A stretch of 64,000 nucleotides of DNA. Origin: Candidatus Gastranaerophilales bacterium. Its GTDB lineage: Bacteria; Cyanobacteriota; Vampirovibrionia; Gastranaerophilales; Gastranaerophilaceae. This document shows, one piece after another, positions 63,112 to 64,000 of this stretch (position 1 is the first letter of the stretch; each line of letters starts with the position of its first letter). A model generated the notes under the pieces. It ran no database searches. It saw nothing but the letters and a program-made list of their open reading frames with translations, and was not told the DNA's origin. The position numbers and the translations under genes were made by a program. The DNA is taken from contig CALVDX010000009.1 of NCBI GenBank assembly GCA_944326425.1, positions 1 through 64,000 on the forward strand, written 5' to 3'.

Positions 63112-63720
63112 CTAAAGATTTTTCATTCTTAAAGGCGGCCAGAAAAGAAATACTGCCTTTCCGATAAATCTGTCTTTGGGCAGAAAGCCCCAAAAACGGC
63201 TGTCCTGCGAGTTTCCTCTGTTATCACCCATCATAAAATACTGCCCTTCAGGAATAACAAACGGCCCGCAATACATTTTTTCATTACATTTAATATAATC
63301 ATATTTACTCTGAATATACGGCTCATTAAAAGGCTTGTCATTAATATACACAGTATGCGAACCATCCGGCGATTCTCTAATTTCAAGTTTATCTCCCGGC
63401 ATGCCTACTACACGTTTAATGTAGGCAATATCCTTACAGAAAAATCCTGTCAAACGTTTAAATACCCCCAAAAAAGAACTATCCAGCTCAACAAACGGCG
63501 GATAAAAAATCATAATATCACCGCGCTGAGGGGCGGTATAAAACCTTGAAACCCTTTCTACAAAAATTCTATCTCCCTCTAAAAGTGTAGGATGCATAGA
63601 CCCTGAGGGTATCCAGCGGATTTCACCGATAAAAAACCTTATTATAATAACTGCAACTATAACGAAAACAAGTGTTTCAATAGTATCTATCAAAAAACTT
63701 TTTACTTTTTCGTCCTGCAT
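63112..63720 (-). CDS. lepB: Signal peptidase I
   Basis: A 202-residue membrane protein with an N-terminal transmembrane helix (about 12-30). Catalytic Ser41 in IPSGSMHPTL, catalytic Lys102 in YIKRVVGMPGD, and the GDNRGNSQDSR box (about 165-175) are present. It cleaves Sec and Tat signal peptides on the periplasmic side. It overlaps the prenyl synthase gene by 19 bp. Confidence 0.95.
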   Translation of the reverse strand: MQDEKVKSFLIDTIETLVFVIVAVIIIRFFIGEIRWIPSGSMHPTLLEGDRIFVERVSRFYTAPQRGDIMIFYPPFVELDSSFLGVFKRLTGFFCKDIAYIKRVVGMPGDKLEIRESPDGSHTVYINDKPFNEPYIQSKYDYIKCNEKMYCGPFVIPEGQYFMMGDNRGNSQDSRFWGFLPKDRFIGKAVFLFWPPLRMKNL

Positions 63721-64000
63721 AAGCTCTCCTTAATCATTTGGATTAATTGCGTTTTATAAATGCCTTCAGGTACATCACTGATTATTTTAAGCATTTTTTC
63801 TATCTCATTATCTATTAAAGCATTTGTTTTTTCAATCGCAAAGTTTAAATCATTTTTTTCAAGATAAAAAATATCAGGCGCAGTATAAATTTCGTTTTTT
63901 CTGTCTCTATCAGGGGTATTAATGAAGGCTTCCAAATCGTTTTTTATTTGAAAAGCTATTCCGAATGCGGTACCGAAATCTGCTGCAGTATTTTTATCAA
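63702..64000 (-). CDS. Polyprenyl (isoprenyl) diphosphate synthase, N-terminus beyond window
   Basis: Only about the last 99 codons lie in the window. GTAFGIAFQIKNDLEAF, followed by DRDRKNEIYTAPDIFY, matches the C-terminal half of the trans-isoprenyl diphosphate synthase family, including the second Asp-rich motif; here it reads KNDLEAF, so the first Asp of the usual DDxxD is Asn. It would elongate prenyl diphosphates from IPP made by the MEP pathway (dxr and ispF are in this window). Start is beyond 64000. Its activity cannot be judged from this fragment. Confidence 0.7.
   Translation of the reverse strand, partial: DKNTAADFGTAFGIAFQIKNDLEAFINTPDRDRKNEIYTAPDIFYLEKNDLNFAIEKTNALIDNEIEKMLKIISDVPEGIYKTQLIQMIKESLCRTKK

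Overview
This window most likely comes from a gut member of the non-photosynthetic sister lineage of Cyanobacteria (Vampirovibrionia/Melainabacteria, order Gastranaerophilales). The strongest marker is a Ycf23/DUF561 gene at 7775-8533, a family otherwise largely confined to cyanobacteria and plastids. Supporting signs are AT-rich DNA, a Gram-negative envelope (autotransporters, TolC-type proteins, LapA, LspA), a fermentative [FeFe]-hydrogenase metabolism, flagellin, and no photosynthesis or respiration genes. The taxonomic call is inference.

Layout. 1-5381: a giant autotransporter-like adhesin cut by the left edge, with a 58-residue tandem repeat. 5558-10015: rarA, a small S1C protease, ycf23 and a two-subunit CoA-transferase. 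10081-15457: two lineage-type proteins of unknown function, a candidate leader-peptide attenuator (13298-13434) and an ArsR/CoA-disulfide-reductase-rhodanese operon. 15638-22893: hsp20, then a TetR-controlled efflux operon (TetR, TolC-like, HlyD, double ATPase, two ABC-2 permeases) that resembles E. coli cecR/ybhGFSR. 22977-32677: a lipoprotein, then two divergent [FeFe]-hydrogenase operons, one sensory (2Fe-2S protein, PAS-containing HydS, PP2C phosphatase) and one catalytic, probably bifurcating (hydC-hydB-hydA). They are separated by a gene-free 400-bp repeat element. 32706-40560: a CopA fused to CopZ, a protein of about twenty 20-residue repeats and a second, complete autotransporter. 40615-45226: a PHP phosphoesterase, the MEP-pathway genes ispF and dxr, and a TolC-like protein. 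45402-50142: a large multidomain protein with a terminal HExxH domain, followed out of frame by what looks like a second, displaced HExxH module. 50258-53905: thioredoxin, dnaG-sigA, rpmB. 54019-58536: a small protein, flagellin, spmAB, a 51-residue protein and a regulator built from four GntR-type winged helices. 58537-64000: lapA-like, rluD-like, lspA, an unknown exported protein, an iron alcohol dehydrogenase, lepB and a truncated prenyl synthase.

Two regulatory patterns run through the window. First, five intergenic sites show the direct repeat TTACA-N5-TTACA (one with a single mismatch), which matches the HLR1 box bound by the cyanobacterial response regulator RpaB. All five lie in front of surface, lineage-specific or regulatory genes, which suggests a regulon reused in a non-photosynthetic relative. 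Second, several genes (rarA, copA, dxr, spmA and the exported protein at 60240) have a -10 box ending 6-7 bases before the ATG and no ribosome-binding site, as expected for leaderless mRNAs; in copA, dxr and the exported protein the longest open frame would put the start codon inside the promoter.

Metabolically the genes point to anaerobic fermentation with hydrogen turnover, CoA transfer and alcohol formation, together with active surface display and export.
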